Source of the DNA: Sphingomonas sp. PP-F2F-A104-K0414
GTDB taxonomy: Bacteria > Pseudomonadota > Alphaproteobacteria > Sphingomonadales > Sphingomonadaceae
Direction: 5' to 3'
DNA: 64,000 bases
Assembly (NCBI RefSeq): GCF_004340945.1
Contig: NZ_SLYD01000003.1
Coordinates: forward strand, 310,001 to 374,000
In this document: positions 9,771-18,714 of the stretch, piece after piece
How positions within the stretch are numbered: position 1 is the stretch's first letter
Layout of the letters: the number at the start of each line of letters is the position of its first letter
Program-made: the position numbers and the translations under genes
Notes under the pieces: generated by a model
Seen by the model: only the letters and a program-made list of their open reading frames with translations
What the model was told of the DNA's origin: nothing
Database searches by the model: none

Positions 9771-10483
9771 TTGGCGACGGCTTTCGCCTGTGCCGCGAAG
9801 ATGTCGGTGCAGCCGATCCGTGCGAGACGCAGCAGGCGGAGCAGCGCCTCCTCGTCATAGGTCGCGCCCTCGGCGGTCGCCTGTGCCTCGGCGATGTTGC
9901 CGTTTTCGAGCAGGACGAAGTTCGCATCCGCATCCGCGCCCGAATCCTCGATATAGTCGAGGTCGAGCACCGGATTGCCCTGGTAGATCCCGCAGCTGAT
10001 CGCCGCGACCTTCTGCGTCAGCGGGTCGGCGGTCAGCTTGCCGCTCGCGAGCAGACCGTCGATCGCGAGCCGGAGTGCAACCCAGCCGCCCGAGATCGAT
10101 GCGGTGCGCGTGCCGCCATCGGCCTGGATCACGTCGCAATCGATCACGATCTGGCGCTCGCCGAGCAGCTTCAGGTCGACGACTGCGCGGAGCGAACGAC
10201 CGATCAGCCGCTGGATTTCCTGCGTGCGGCCCGACTGCTTGCCCTTGGCGGCCTCGCGGTTGTTGCGCGTGTTGGTGGCGCGCGGGAGCATGCCGTATTC
10301 GGCGGTCACCCAGCCTTCGCCCTTGCCGCGCATGAACGGCGGCACCTTCTCCTCGACGCTGGCGGTGACGAGCACCTTGGTGTCGCCGAAGCCGATCAGG
10401 ACGGAGCCCTCGGCATGCTTGGTGAAGCGCGGCTCGATCGTGATCGCACGCATCTGGTCTGGGGCGCGGCCGGATGGGCGCAT
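9767..10483 (-). CDS. rph: ribonuclease PH
   Basis: 238 aa, full length for this 3'-5' phosphorolytic exoribonuclease that trims tRNA 3' ends. It starts [12 protein letters not shown] and contains the conserved [42 protein letters not shown] and [16 protein letters not shown] segments, the last being the phosphate/active-site region. Operon with rdgB. Divergent from hrcA with about 190 bases between, part of which is a family A repeat. Confidence 0.97.
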   Translation of the reverse strand: MRPSGRAPDQMRAITIEPRFTKHAEGSVLIGFGDTKVLVTASVEEKVPPFMRGKGEGWVTAEYGMLPRATNTRNNREAAKGKQSGRTQEIQRLIGRSLRAVVDLKLLGERQIVIDCDVIQADGGTRTASISGGWVALRLAIDGLLASGKLTADPLTQKVAAISCGIYQGNPVLDLDYIEDSGADADANFVLLENGNIAEAQATAEGATYDEEALLRLLRLARIGCTDIFAAQAKAVAK

Positions 10484-10554
10484 AGTCTTATCCTAACGGG
10501 AGTGAGTGGTTGCCCGCTGCCTAGCCTTTCGTTTGGTCGCTCGCCAGCCTTCCC

Positions 10555-10603
10555 CGTCATCCTGACGAAAGAGCCCGTCATCCTGACGAAAGTCAGGATG
10601 ACG
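10555..10603. repeat. family A repeat, one half copy plus one complete hairpin
   Basis: CGTCATCCTGACGAAAG occurs at 10555-10571, then a complete palindrome with 12-base arms around GAAA at 10576-10603. Lies in the rph/hrcA divergent spacer. Confidence 0.85.
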
Positions 10604-10673
10604 GCGTGTGGGACGGGTGGTGGTGGCGCGCATTCCCCGTTGTAGGACGCGCGATCCGCCCTAGATCAAAGCG

Positions 10674-11717
10674 ATGGCCACGCCCCCCGTCACCGAACTG
10701 ACCGATCGCGCGCGCGACATTTTTCGTGCGGTGGTCGACAGCTATCTCGCCAGCGGTACGCCTGTCGGGTCGAAGACGATCGCGCAGCTTACCGGTCTCA
10801 GTCTCTCGCCCGCGTCGATTCGCGGCGTGATGGGCGAACTCGAAGGCCTCGGCCTGCTCGCCAGCCCGCATACCAGCGCCGGTCGCATGCCGACCGACCG
10901 GGGCTTGCGGCTGTTCGTCGACGGCATGATGCAGGCGATGGAGCCATCGTTCGAGGAGCGCCAGACGATCGAGGCGCGCGCCGGCGTCGGTGGTCCGGTC
11001 GAGGAGGCGCTCGCTGCGACCACGCTCGCGCTGTCGGGGCTGTCGGCCTGCGCCGGGCTGGTGATGGTGCCCAAGCGCGAACTGAAACTCCGCCAGATCG
11101 CCTTCGTCGCGCTGTCGCCCGAACAGGCGCTGGCGGTGCTGGTCAGCGAGGACGGCTCGGTGGAGAACCGCGTGATCGCGCTGCCCAAGGGCATGTCGCC
11201 GTCTGCGCTGGTCGAGGCGGGCAACTACATGTCGGCGACGCTCGGCGGGCTGACGCTCGCCGAGGCGCGGGGCCGGATCGAGCGCGAGCTGGCGGACGGG
11301 CAGGCGGCGCTCGACGGCGCGGCGCGGACGCTGGTCGAGCGCGGGATTGCGGTGTGGAGCGAGGATGCGGATCGGCGCCCGGTGCTGATCGTGCGCGGGC
11401 AGGGCCGGTTGATCGATGCCGCTGCCGCCGCCGATCTCGACCGGGTCCGCGACCTGCTCGACGATCTGGAGGGAAAGCAGGAAGTCGCATCGCTTTTGGA
11501 CAGTGCGCGGGCCGGCGATTCGACACGGATTTTCATCGGCGCGGAGACCAAATTGTTCGCGTTATCAGGGTCTTCGGTCATCGCGCGACCGTTCCGCGGG
11601 CTGGACGGCCGGGTGGTCGGTGTGGTCGGTGTCATCGGCCCGACGCGGTTGAACTATGCGCGCGTCGTGCCCATGGTGGATTTCACGGCTGCAACGCTCG
11701 CCCGGTTGATGGGTTGA
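10674..11717 (+). CDS. hrcA: heat-inducible transcription repressor HrcA
   Basis: 347 aa. The N-terminal winged helix contains SPASIRGVMGELEGLGLL and the strongly conserved HTSAGRMPTDRGLRLFVDG (residues about 65-83). The C-terminal part carries the GAF-like dimerisation domain with LIGPTRLNYARVVPMVDF. HrcA binds CIRCE elements and shuts off groESL and sometimes dnaK operons; no CIRCE was seen in this window, so its targets are probably elsewhere. grpE follows 25 bases downstream in the same direction. Confidence 0.96.
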   Translation: MATPPVTELTDRARDIFRAVVDSYLASGTPVGSKTIAQLTGLSLSPASIRGVMGELEGLGLLASPHTSAGRMPTDRGLRLFVDGMMQAMEPSFEERQTIEARAGVGGPVEEALAATTLALSGLSACAGLVMVPKRELKLRQIAFVALSPEQALAVLVSEDGSVENRVIALPKGMSPSALVEAGNYMSATLGGLTLAEARGRIERELADGQAALDGAARTLVERGIAVWSEDADRRPVLIVRGQGRLIDAAAAADLDRVRDLLDDLEGKQEVASLLDSARAGDSTRIFIGAETKLFALSGSSVIARPFRGLDGRVVGVVGVIGPTRLNYARVVPMVDFTAATLARLMG

Positions 11718-11742
11718 GCCGGCCCAATTTATAGGGAAAACC

Positions 11743-12282
11743 ATGTCCGAGACCGATCAGAACACGCCTGCAGACCTGCGCGAAGAAACCGCCGAAGCCG
11801 CGCCTGAGGTGGCCTCGAACGACCGCGTCGCGGAGCTTGAGAACCAGCTCGCCGAGGCCAAGCAGAACGTCCTCTACGCGCAGGCTGAGATCCAGAACGT
11901 CCGCCGTCGTGCCGAGAAGGAAGCCCAGGACGCTCGGGCCTATGCCGCTACCGCGTTCGCGCGGGACGTGTTGTCGGTCGCCGACAACCTGTCGCGCGGG
12001 CTGTCGGCTATTCCGGCTGATCTGCGCGCGGACGACAAGATGAAGGGACTCGTCACCGGGCTCGAGGCGACGGGTCGCGAGCTGGAGAGCGTGTTCCAGC
12101 GCCACGGCATCACCAAGATCGCCGCTGAGGGCCAGATGCTCGATCCGAACAAGCACCAGGCGATGATGGAGATCCCGAGCGACCAGCCTGCGGGGACGAT
12201 CGTCCAGGAGATGCAGGCTGGGTACATGATCAAGGACCGCCTGCTGCGCCCCGCAATGGTTGGCGTCGCCAAGGCGGGGTAA
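11743..12282 (+). CDS. grpE: nucleotide exchange factor GrpE
   Basis: 179 aa co-chaperone that releases ADP from DnaK. An acidic N-terminus leads into a long coiled coil (VAELENQLAEAKQNVLYAQA region, residues about 28-75), followed by the beta domain with GMMEI-like KHQAMMEIPSDQPAGTIVQEMQ and GYMIKDRLLRPAMVGVAK. Probably co-transcribed with hrcA. Separated from the next gene by a 166-base family F repeat. Confidence 0.96.
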   Translation: MSETDQNTPADLREETAEAAPEVASNDRVAELENQLAEAKQNVLYAQAEIQNVRRRAEKEAQDARAYAATAFARDVLSVADNLSRGLSAIPADLRADDKMKGLVTGLEATGRELESVFQRHGITKIAAEGQMLDPNKHQAMMEIPSDQPAGTIVQEMQAGYMIKDRLLRPAMVGVAKAG

Positions 12283-12448
12283 TCCTCCCCGGAACGGGGA
12301 GGGGGACCGCCAACCGCTTGGTTGGTGGTGGAGGGGATTCACCTCCCGAGTACCATCTGCGGCCGGGGCGCGTTTACGTCGAGCGTTATGAACGCGGCAC
12401 GCCCCCTCCACCAGCTGCGCTGGTCCACCTCCCCTTGCAGGGGAGGAT
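12283..12448. repeat. inverted intergenic repeat, family F (TCCTCCCC ... GGGGAGGA)
   Basis: Begins TCCTCCCCGGAACGGGGAGG and ends CCTCCCCTTGCAGGGGAGGA. Inner segments (CCACCAGCTGCGCTGGTCC and a GGTTGGTGGTGGAGG counterpart) give further pairing. Related copies lie near 17138, 19205, 27607, 34305, 57447 and 61587. Confidence 0.85.
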
Positions 12449-12462
12449 TTGAAAGTTAGTTC

Positions 12463-13686
12463 ATGAACCAGAACCTCACGACCGATCGCCAGACCTTCGT
12501 CACGCATCTCGAATGCTCGATTACCGGCGAGCGGTATGAGGCGGACCAGCTTCATGGGCTCTCGCGCGCCGGGCGACCGTTGCTCGTGCGCTATGACCTC
12601 GACGCGGTGAGGTCGTCGGTTTCGCGCGATACGATCGAGGCGCGGCCGACCGATCTGTGGCGGTGGCGCGAGTTGCTTCCCGTCCGCCACACGTCCAACA
12701 TCGTCAGCCTTGGCGAGATCGAGACGCCGCTGGTGCCGCTGACCAAGTCCGGCGGCCCCAACGTTCTCGTGAAGGACGAAGGCCGCCTTCCGACCGGCAG
12801 CTTCAAGGCCCGCGGCCTCGTCATGGCGGTCGCGATGGCGAAGGAACTCGGCGTCACCAAGATCGCGATGCCGACCAACGGCAACGCTGGCGCGGCGCTC
12901 GCGGCGTATGCGACGCGGTGCGGGATCGAGACGATCGTGTTCTGCCCCGACGACACCCCCGAGATCAATGTCCGCGAGATCGCGATGCAGGGCGCGCGCG
13001 TCTGGCGGGTCAACGGCCTGATCGACGATTGCGGCGCGATCGTCGGCAAGGGCGCGGCGGAAGGGCGCTGGTTCGACTTTTCGACGCTCAAGGAGCCCTA
13101 TCGGATCGAGGGCAAGAAGACGATGGGGCTCGAACTCGCCGCTCAGTTCGGCTGGAAACTTCCCGACGCGATCTTCTACCCGACCGGTGGCGGCACCGGC
13201 TTGATCGGGATGTGGAAGGCGTTCGACGAACTTGAGAAGCTCGGCTGGATCGGTTCCCAGCGTCCGAAGATGTTCGCGGTGCAGGCGAGCGGCTGCGCGC
13301 CGATCGTCCGCGCGTTCGAGGCGGGCGAGGAGCATGCCGAGCGTTGGGAGGATGCGAGCACCGTCGCAGCGGGCATTCGCGTGCCGAAAGCGGTCGGCGA
13401 CTTTCTGATCCTTCGCGCGGTTCGCGAAAGCGGCGGGCAAGCGCTCGCAGTTGGCGATCCCGCAATCCTGAAGGCAGTCGATGCGGCGGCGAAGCAGGAC
13501 GGGTTGCTGCTATGCCCCGAGGGCGGCGCGACGCTGGCGGCGTATCACCAGGCGTTGAACACCGGGTTGGTCGACGAGGAAGACAAGGTCGTACTTTTCA
13601 ACTGCGCGACCGGGTTGAAATATCCGATGCCCGAAGCACCGCAAGCGCTTGATAGAACACGACCTATCGATTTCGACGCGCTGTAA
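12463..13686 (+). CDS. thrC: threonine synthase (PLP fold type II)
   Basis: 407 aa. The N-terminal LECSITGERYEADQLHGLS resembles the small lead-in domain of class II threonine synthases. The PLP lysine is Lys115 in PTGSFKARG. The phosphate loop is PTGGGTGLIGMW, and the C-terminal part contains CPEGGATLAAY. Converts O-phosphohomoserine to threonine, which fits with hom elsewhere in the window (37263). A diaminopropionate- or cysteate-type relative cannot be fully excluded from sequence alone. No clear Shine-Dalgarno is seen other than the GGAGG at the end of the upstream repeat. Confidence 0.85.
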   Translation: MNQNLTTDRQTFVTHLECSITGERYEADQLHGLSRAGRPLLVRYDLDAVRSSVSRDTIEARPTDLWRWRELLPVRHTSNIVSLGEIETPLVPLTKSGGPNVLVKDEGRLPTGSFKARGLVMAVAMAKELGVTKIAMPTNGNAGAALAAYATRCGIETIVFCPDDTPEINVREIAMQGARVWRVNGLIDDCGAIVGKGAAEGRWFDFSTLKEPYRIEGKKTMGLELAAQFGWKLPDAIFYPTGGGTGLIGMWKAFDELEKLGWIGSQRPKMFAVQASGCAPIVRAFEAGEEHAERWEDASTVAAGIRVPKAVGDFLILRAVRESGGQALAVGDPAILKAVDAAAKQDGLLLCPEGGATLAAYHQALNTGLVDEEDKVVLFNCATGLKYPMPEAPQALDRTRPIDFDAL

Positions 13687-13793
13687 TCGGCGGATTTCTG
13701 CCGATAGGGTGGATCGCGATCTACCAGATCGGTGGTTGAAATTGATCCATGTTGGCTGCAACGGGGCGCCCTTATTTACAAAAGGGGTCTTCA

Positions 13794-14033
13794 ATGCAGA
13801 AAATCGTCCAGGTCGTTTGCGTCGTGCTCATCGCGGCGGCGGTGATGTTCGGCGGGCGTTGGTACATGTACGTCGCGCAGGGCTCGAGCCCGTATGATGA
13901 GGTCGGTATCGCGTTGAACGGCTATGCGCCGGGGCCCATGCGGGCTTGGGGCTGTCACAAGATGCAGGCGCGGTTCCCGGGCCAGTTGCCGCCTTACGGG
14001 TGTGGTGGTCCGGATGGTCGTAACTGGCTGTAA
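13794..14033 (+). CDS. small membrane-anchored or exported hypothetical protein (79 aa)
   Basis: The start at 13794 is chosen for the GGGG ribosome-binding site 8-9 bases upstream. The N-terminus is one hydrophobic segment (VVCVVLIAAAVMFGG, residues 6-20). The rest is small and contains two cysteines (WGCHKMQ and YGCGG) that could form a disulfide outside the membrane. No family recognised. Confidence 0.6.
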   Translation: MQKIVQVVCVVLIAAAVMFGGRWYMYVAQGSSPYDEVGIALNGYAPGPMRAWGCHKMQARFPGQLPPYGCGGPDGRNWL

Positions 14034-14041
14034 CAAGCGTC

Positions 14042-14123
14042 CGTCATCCCAGCGAAAGCTGGGATCTCCCCGTAATAGCGCGCACCCTTGCCGCTTGAGA
14101 TCCCAGCTTTCGCTGGGATGACG
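14042..14123. repeat. inverted repeat, family B (CGTCATCCCAGCGAAAGCTGGG)
   Basis: Arms of about 27 bases at 14042-14068 and 14097-14123, each able to form an ATCCCAGC-GAAA-GCTGGGAT hairpin. Other copies are near 18457, 27422 and (degenerate) 57326. Confidence 0.88.
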
Positions 14124-14156
14124 GTGGGGGAGTGGACGGGGACGGGGTAGTGGGCG

Positions 14157-14621
14157 TCAGGCCGACACTAACGGCGTAAACGGCAACACTGTCTCGTATT
14201 GCTCAAGCGGCGGTGCGCCTGCCACCTTCGCTCCAGCACGCAGCAAGAAGGCATGCCGCACGATCTCGCACTGCTGCTCGATGCCATAGCGGTGCAGCGC
14301 CACCCCCGGCCGGAATGCATAATCGTACCGACACCAGGGATGTCGCGCCAACGGCAGGAACACGCCGCGCTGGTGTTGCCAGATGTGCGTCATCTCGTGA
14401 ATGAACAGCCCCTGCAACGTCAGGTGCGCATGCGCGAAGTCGTCGCACCACAGGTCGCCCTTGGGGTGGAAGTGGATGCATCCGCGCGGTGCCATCACCG
14501 TGTCGCGCGGTTGGAAGAACGCCCATTTGGTGCGTGACAGGCTGACCTCGGAATACTCGATTGCGCCGCCGAACACAGATGCGGCCAGCGCCGTCTCCCC
14601 CTCGGTCAGCCAGCGCTTCAC
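14157..14621 (-). CDS. putative zincin-type metallopeptidase (HExxH), 154 aa
   Basis: A GTG start at 14621 overlaps the PCuAC stop (GTGA, 14618-14621), so it is coupled to that gene. The protein begins VKRWLTEGETALAASVFG and contains HEMTHIWQHQ in the middle, a clean HExxH zinc-protease motif. A downstream Glu-containing helix (YGIEQQCEIVRHA) could give the third ligand. No signal peptide is seen. It resembles small proteins that sphingomonad genomes label 'vgr related', but I cannot assign a substrate. The motif is seen directly; protease activity is inference. Confidence 0.75.
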   Translation of the reverse strand: MKRWLTEGETALAASVFGGAIEYSEVSLSRTKWAFFQPRDTVMAPRGCIHFHPKGDLWCDDFAHAHLTLQGLFIHEMTHIWQHQRGVFLPLARHPWCRYDYAFRPGVALHRYGIEQQCEIVRHAFLLRAGAKVAGAPPLEQYETVLPFTPLVSA

Positions 14622-15055
14622 TTGCCCGCCGGCGTCCCCGCCGCGACCACGGTCGCATTGTTCAAGATCCGCGTCCCGTCCGCAAACGCGAACGTCAGCA
14701 TCACGCGATCCGCGGGCTTGATCCCCGAGTTCATGTCGAACAGCATCACGTGCCGTCCCCCCGGCGCGAACGCCACATCGGTGTTCGCCGGAATGTCCAC
14801 GCGCGCGAGCGGCGTCATCGAGGTTACGCCGTTCTTCGCCATCGTCTCGTGCATCTCGGACTTGATCGCGACGTCGGTCGTGACCGAGATCAGCGTCGTC
14901 GGCGTCGGCCCCCCATGCACCGTGAAATACGCCGCCGCAGGCCGCCCGGTGACCGCGCCGAGCCGAACCCAGGCGCCGTCGACCGACAGTTCCTTCGGCT
15001 GCGAGCACGACGCCAGTGCCATCGCGGCAACACCCAGTCCGAAAACGATACGCAT
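14618..15055 (-). CDS. PCuAC-type copper chaperone lipoprotein
   Basis: 145 aa. Lipobox ALASC gives a lipidated Cys17. The PCuAC copper site is recognisable: MHET in the middle, a Met about 11 residues on (SMTPL), then the paired GGRHVMLFDM motif, i.e. the H(M)X10MX21HXM pattern. The family delivers Cu(I) in the periplasm to the CuA site of cytochrome oxidase. No Sco or oxidase gene lies beside it; the only operon partner is the HExxH protein. Confidence 0.9.
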   Translation of the reverse strand: MRIVFGLGVAAMALASCSQPKELSVDGAWVRLGAVTGRPAAAYFTVHGGPTPTTLISVTTDVAIKSEMHETMAKNGVTSMTPLARVDIPANTDVAFAPGGRHVMLFDMNSGIKPADRVMLTFAFADGTRILNNATVVAAGTPAGK

Positions 15056-15107
15056 AGGTTACTTTTCCCCGGGCCCTGCCTCTTGCGCATCCTATGATGG
15101 GTACAAT

Positions 15108-15135
15108 CTTGCGGCAAGCGCGAGGCCACCTATAT
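15108..15135 (+). promoter_or_regulatory. predicted sigma-32 (RpoH) promoter of dnaK
   Basis: CTTG at 15108-15111 and CCTATAT at 15129-15135 are separated by exactly 17 bases. This matches the alphaproteobacterial RpoH pattern (CTTG, N17, CYTATNT). Transcription would start near 15142, leaving about 80 bases of leader before dnaK. Confidence 0.75.
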
Positions 15136-15153
15136 CGCGCCCATCATCAGAAA

Positions 15154-15181
15154 GGTTCCACTGCCGTAACGGGGTGGAACC
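15154..15181 (+). promoter_or_regulatory. hairpin in the dnaK 5' leader
   Basis: GGTTCCAC (15154-15161) and GTGGAACC (15174-15181) form a perfect 8-bp stem with a 12-base loop, 42 bases upstream of the dnaK start. It lies downstream of the predicted RpoH start site, so it would be in the mRNA. Role unknown: RNA stability, translation control, or a DNA operator. Confidence 0.5.
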
Positions 15182-15223
15182 GGTTTCGTATTTTCGTTTC
15201 AAGTGAGGGGCTAATCAGAACTC

Positions 15224-17131
15224 ATGGCTAAAGTAATCGGTATCGATCTCGGCACGACCAACAGCTGCGTTTCCGTCATGGAAGGCGGCAAGCCCAAGGT
15301 CATCGAGAATTCCGAGGGCGCGCGCACTACGCCGTCGATCGTCGCCTTCGCCAAGGATGGCGAGCGACTGGTCGGCCAGCCGGCCAAGCGCCAGGCAGTG
15401 ACGAACGGCGACAACACCATCTTCGCGGTGAAGCGCCTGATCGGCCGTCGTTTCGACGATCCGATCACCAAGAAGGACACCGAGCTGGTCCCGTACAAGA
15501 TATCGCGCGGGCCGAACGGCGACGCCTGGGTCTCGGCGGGCGGCAAGGATTACTCGCCGTCGCAGATCTCGGCGTTCACGCTGCAGAAGATGAAGGAAAC
15601 CGCTGAGTCGTATCTCGGCGAGACGGTCACGCAGGCGGTCATCACCGTTCCTGCGTACTTCAACGACGCACAGCGCCAGGCGACCAAGGACGCCGGCCAG
15701 ATCGCCGGCCTCGAAGTGCTGCGCATCATCAACGAGCCGACCGCGGCGGCGCTGGCCTACGGCCTCGACAAGCAGGACGGCAAGACGATCGCGGTCTACG
15801 ATCTCGGCGGCGGCACGTTCGACATCTCGGTGCTGGAAATCGGCGACGGCGTGTTCGAGGTGAAGGCCACCAATGGGGACACGTTCCTCGGTGGTGAGGA
15901 TTTCGACAACAAGATCGTCCAGTACCTCGCCGACGAGTTCAAGAAGGCCGAGGGCATCGACCTCGCCAAGGACAAGCTCGCGCTGCAGCGTCTGAAGGAA
16001 GCCGCCGAGAAGGCGAAGATCGAGCTCAGCTCGGCGCAGTCTACCGAGGTCAACCTGCCGTTCATCACCGCGGACCAGAACGGTCCGAAGCATCTGGTGA
16101 AGTCGATCACCCGCGCCGACCTGGAGCGGATGGTCGAGGATCTGGTCAAGCGCACGCTCGAGCCTTGCCGCAAGGCGCTGGCCGATGGTGGCCTGAAGCC
16201 CGAGGACATCTCGGAAGTCGTGCTGGTCGGCGGCATGACGCGCATGCCGCGCGTCCGTGAAGTCGTGAAGCAGTTCTTCGGCAAGGAGCCGCACACCGGC
16301 GTCAACCCGGACGAGGTCGTCGCGATGGGCGCCGCGATCCAGGCCGGCGTGCTGCAGGGCGACGTCAAGGACGTGCTGCTGCTCGACGTGACGCCGCTGT
16401 CGCTCGGTATCGAGACGCTGGGTGGCGTGTTCACCCGGATGATCGATCGCAACACGACGATCCCGACCAAGAAGTCGCAGACCTATTCGACCGCCGACGA
16501 CAACCAGGGCGCGGTGACGATCCGCGTGTTCCAGGGCGAGCGCGAGATGGCGGCCGACAACAAGATGCTCGGCAATTTCGATCTCGTCGGCATCCCGCCC
16601 GCACCGCGCGGCGTGCCGCAGATCGAGGTCACGTTCGACATCGATGCGAATGGTCTCGTCAGCGTTTCGGCCAAGGACAAGGGTACCGGCAAGGAGCAGC
16701 AGATCCGCATCCAGGCATCGGGTGGTCTTTCGGATAACGACATCGACCAGATGGTCCGCGATGCCGAGACCTTCGCCGAAGAGGACAAGAAGCGTCGTGC
16801 GGGCGCCGAGGCGAAGAACAACGCCGAGTCGCTGGTCCACACCACCGAGCGTCAGCTGGCCGACAATGGCGACAAGGTCGACGAGTCGCTGAAGACCGAG
16901 ATCCAGGCCGCGATCGACGCGACCAAGGCTGCGGTCGAGAGTGGCGACGCGGACGCGATGACCGAGAAGAGCACCGCGCTCGCCCAGGTCGCGATGAAGC
17001 TCGGCCAGGCGATCTACGAGAAGCAGGCCCAGGCGGACGCTTCGCCGTCGGCGGATGGTGACGCGGCTAAGAAGGACGACGATGTCGTCGACGCCGAGTT
17101 CTCGGAAGTCGACGACAACCCGAAGGCGTAA
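15224..17131 (+). CDS. dnaK: molecular chaperone DnaK (Hsp70)
   Basis: 635 aa, full length. The ATPase domain starts [15 protein letters not shown]; other signatures are [14 protein letters not shown] and [12 protein letters not shown]. The substrate-binding domain contains [17 protein letters not shown]. The lid ends in a low-complexity tail with [14 protein letters not shown]. It folds nascent and heat-damaged proteins with GrpE and DnaJ, both encoded in this window. Preceded by the RpoH-type promoter and leader hairpin described separately. dnaJ follows after a 116-base gap filled by a repeat. Confidence 0.99.
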   Translation: MAKVIGIDLGTTNSCVSVMEGGKPKVIENSEGARTTPSIVAFAKDGERLVGQPAKRQAVTNGDNTIFAVKRLIGRRFDDPITKKDTELVPYKISRGPNGDAWVSAGGKDYSPSQISAFTLQKMKETAESYLGETVTQAVITVPAYFNDAQRQATKDAGQIAGLEVLRIINEPTAAALAYGLDKQDGKTIAVYDLGGGTFDISVLEIGDGVFEVKATNGDTFLGGEDFDNKIVQYLADEFKKAEGIDLAKDKLALQRLKEAAEKAKIELSSAQSTEVNLPFITADQNGPKHLVKSITRADLERMVEDLVKRTLEPCRKALADGGLKPEDISEVVLVGGMTRMPRVREVVKQFFGKEPHTGVNPDEVVAMGAAIQAGVLQGDVKDVLLLDVTPLSLGIETLGGVFTRMIDRNTTIPTKKSQTYSTADDNQGAVTIRVFQGEREMAADNKMLGNFDLVGIPPAPRGVPQIEVTFDIDANGLVSVSAKDKGTGKEQQIRIQASGGLSDNDIDQMVRDAETFAEEDKKRRAGAEAKNNAESLVHTTERQLADNGDKVDESLKTEIQAAIDATKAAVESGDADAMTEKSTALAQVAMKLGQAIYEKQAQADASPSADGDAAKKDDDVVDAEFSEVDDNPKA

Positions 17132-17137
17132 CCGACG

Positions 17138-17239
17138 TCCCCCTCTCCCCGTCGGGGAGAGGGTCGGGGTGAGGGGCAGTACCGAGAGGGGCCGCGTGTG
17201 GCGCCCCTCTCCCAACCCTCTCCCCGGAGGGGAGAGGGC
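17138..17239. repeat. inverted repeat between dnaK and dnaJ (CCCTCTCCCC variant of family F)
   Basis: Short hairpin CCCCTCTCCCC-GTC-GGGGAGAGGG-like at the left, and CTCTCCCAACCCTCTCCCCGG with GGGGAGAGGG at the right, so the ends also pair with each other. It ends 8 bases before the dnaJ start, and its GGAGAGGG may serve as the dnaJ ribosome-binding site. Confidence 0.75.
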
Positions 17240-17247
17240 TTGAGATC

Positions 17248-18381
17248 ATGAGTACCCAGACAGATTATTACGAACTGCTCGAATGCGAGCGGACCGCGGA
17301 TGCGGGGACGATCAAGTCGTCCTACCGCAAGCTCGCGATGAAGTATCACCCGGACAAGAATGCCGGCTGCAAGGATTCCGAGGCGCAGTTCAAGGCGGTC
17401 AGCGAGGCGTACGAGTGCCTCAAGGACCCGCAGAAGCGCGCGGCCTATGATCGCTTCGGCCATGCCGCGTTCCAGAACGGCGGCGGTGGCGGTCACGGTG
17501 GCGGCGCGCAGGATTTCGGTGGCTTCAGTGACATCTTCGAGAGCGTCTTCGGCGAATTCATGGGCGGCGCGCAGCGCGGCGGTGGCCGTTCGGCGGCACG
17601 GCGCGGCGCGGACCTGCGCTACGACATGGAAGTCAGCCTGGAGGAAGCCTTCCACGGCAAGACGACCGAGATCACGATCGACGTCTCCGCGCTCTGCGAC
17701 ACCTGCGACGGCTCGGGCGCCAAGGCCGGGACGCGCGCGAAGACCTGCCAGCATTGCGGTGGCCACGGTAAAGTCCGTGCACAGCAGGGCTTCTTCGTCG
17801 TCGAGCGCGCCTGCCCGGTCTGCAACGGCGCGGGCGAGGTCATCGCGGACCCGTGCCCCGATTGCCGCGGCGAAGGTCGTGTCGAGAAGACCAAGACTCT
17901 CTCGATCAACGTCCCCCCCGGCGTCGACGAAGGCACGCGCATCCGCATGTCGGGCGAAGGTGAGGCGGGTGCCCGCGGTGCGCCGTCCGGCGACCTCTAC
18001 ATCTTCCTCCACGTCACCAAGCACAATCTGTTCGAGCGCGAAGGCACGACATTGTTCGCGCGCGCACCGATCAGCTTCACGGTCGCGTCGCTCGGCGGAT
18101 CGCTGTCGATCCCCGGCCTCGACGGTCGCACGCACGAAGTGAAGATCCCCGCCGGCATCCAGTCGGGCAAGCAGCTCCGCCAACGCGGCGCCGGCATGCC
18201 CGTCCTGCAAGGCCGCGGCCACGGCGACCTCGTCGTCCAGATCGACGTCGAAACCCCCACGCGTCTCAGCAACCGACAGAAGGAATTGCTCGAGATGTTC
18301 CGCGAGACGGAAACGGGCGACGAATGCCCTGCCAGCCAGGGCTTCTTCGCCAAGCTCAAGGGCGTGTTCGCGGGCGAGTGA
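17248..18381 (+). CDS. dnaJ: chaperone protein DnaJ (Hsp40, type I)
   Basis: 377 aa. J domain at residues 5-70 with HPD at 34-36, which stimulates DnaK ATPase. A Gly/Phe-rich linker runs from about 75 to 115. Four CxxCxGxG zinc repeats occupy about 150-210 (CDTCDGSG, CQHCGGHG, CPVCNGAG, CPDCRGEG). C-terminal substrate-binding domains follow (INVPPGVDEGTRIR; DLYIFLHVTKHNLFERE). All expected parts are present. Downstream a strong GC hairpin (18390-18412) may end the dnaKJ transcript. Confidence 0.98.
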   Translation: MSTQTDYYELLECERTADAGTIKSSYRKLAMKYHPDKNAGCKDSEAQFKAVSEAYECLKDPQKRAAYDRFGHAAFQNGGGGGHGGGAQDFGGFSDIFESVFGEFMGGAQRGGGRSAARRGADLRYDMEVSLEEAFHGKTTEITIDVSALCDTCDGSGAKAGTRAKTCQHCGGHGKVRAQQGFFVVERACPVCNGAGEVIADPCPDCRGEGRVEKTKTLSINVPPGVDEGTRIRMSGEGEAGARGAPSGDLYIFLHVTKHNLFEREGTTLFARAPISFTVASLGGSLSIPGLDGRTHEVKIPAGIQSGKQLRQRGAGMPVLQGRGHGDLVVQIDVETPTRLSNRQKELLEMFRETETGDECPASQGFFAKLKGVFAGE

Positions 18382-18389
18382 TACTACCA

Positions 18390-18412
18390 CGGGCCGGCGA
18401 TATGCCGGCCCG
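18390..18412 (+). terminator. GC-rich hairpin after dnaJ
   Basis: CGGGCCGGC and GCCGGCCCG form a perfect 9-bp stem with loop GATAT, starting 9 bases after the dnaJ stop. No U-tract follows, so intrinsic termination is uncertain. Confidence 0.45.
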
Positions 18413-18714
18413 TACGGTACCGAGCCGCATGCCTAGCGCAGTTATCCCGCCTCTCTCGTCATCCCAGCGAAAGCTGGGATCTCACTGTTTGTGTTGTACC
18501 GCGTACCAACAGGAATACCCCAGTTTTCGCTGGGGTGACGGGCGTTGGGAGTTGTCCCGCGTCGAGTAATATGATGGCCGACTGTCACCAGCATGAGGGC
18601 ACAGATCTCTGGCTTGGGATTGTCCTTGAGGCTCATGCCGGATGACACGCGTAAGTTCGAGCTTGCCTGATCCGCGGCATCCGCCAGAATGTAAAGCGAA
18701 TATCGAGGAATGAC
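18413..18714. other. dnaJ to TM2-gene spacer
   Basis: Contains a family B inverted repeat at 18457-18540 (arms CGTCATCCCAGCG... and ...CGCTGGGGTGACG, the right arm diverged). The remaining 170 bases hold no convincing ORF or RNA gene. The promoter of the TM2 gene should lie in 18600-18714, but no consensus was recognised. Confidence 0.6.

Noticed and set aside
10484..10673. CIRCE element before hrcA
   Set aside because: No TTAGCACTC-N9-GAGTGCTAA or close variant was found here or before dnaK.
15215..17215. 666-codon minus-strand frame antisense to dnaK
   Set aside because: Same cause. It covers dnaK almost exactly and its translation is low complexity (Arg/Leu/Asp), with no RBS or motif.
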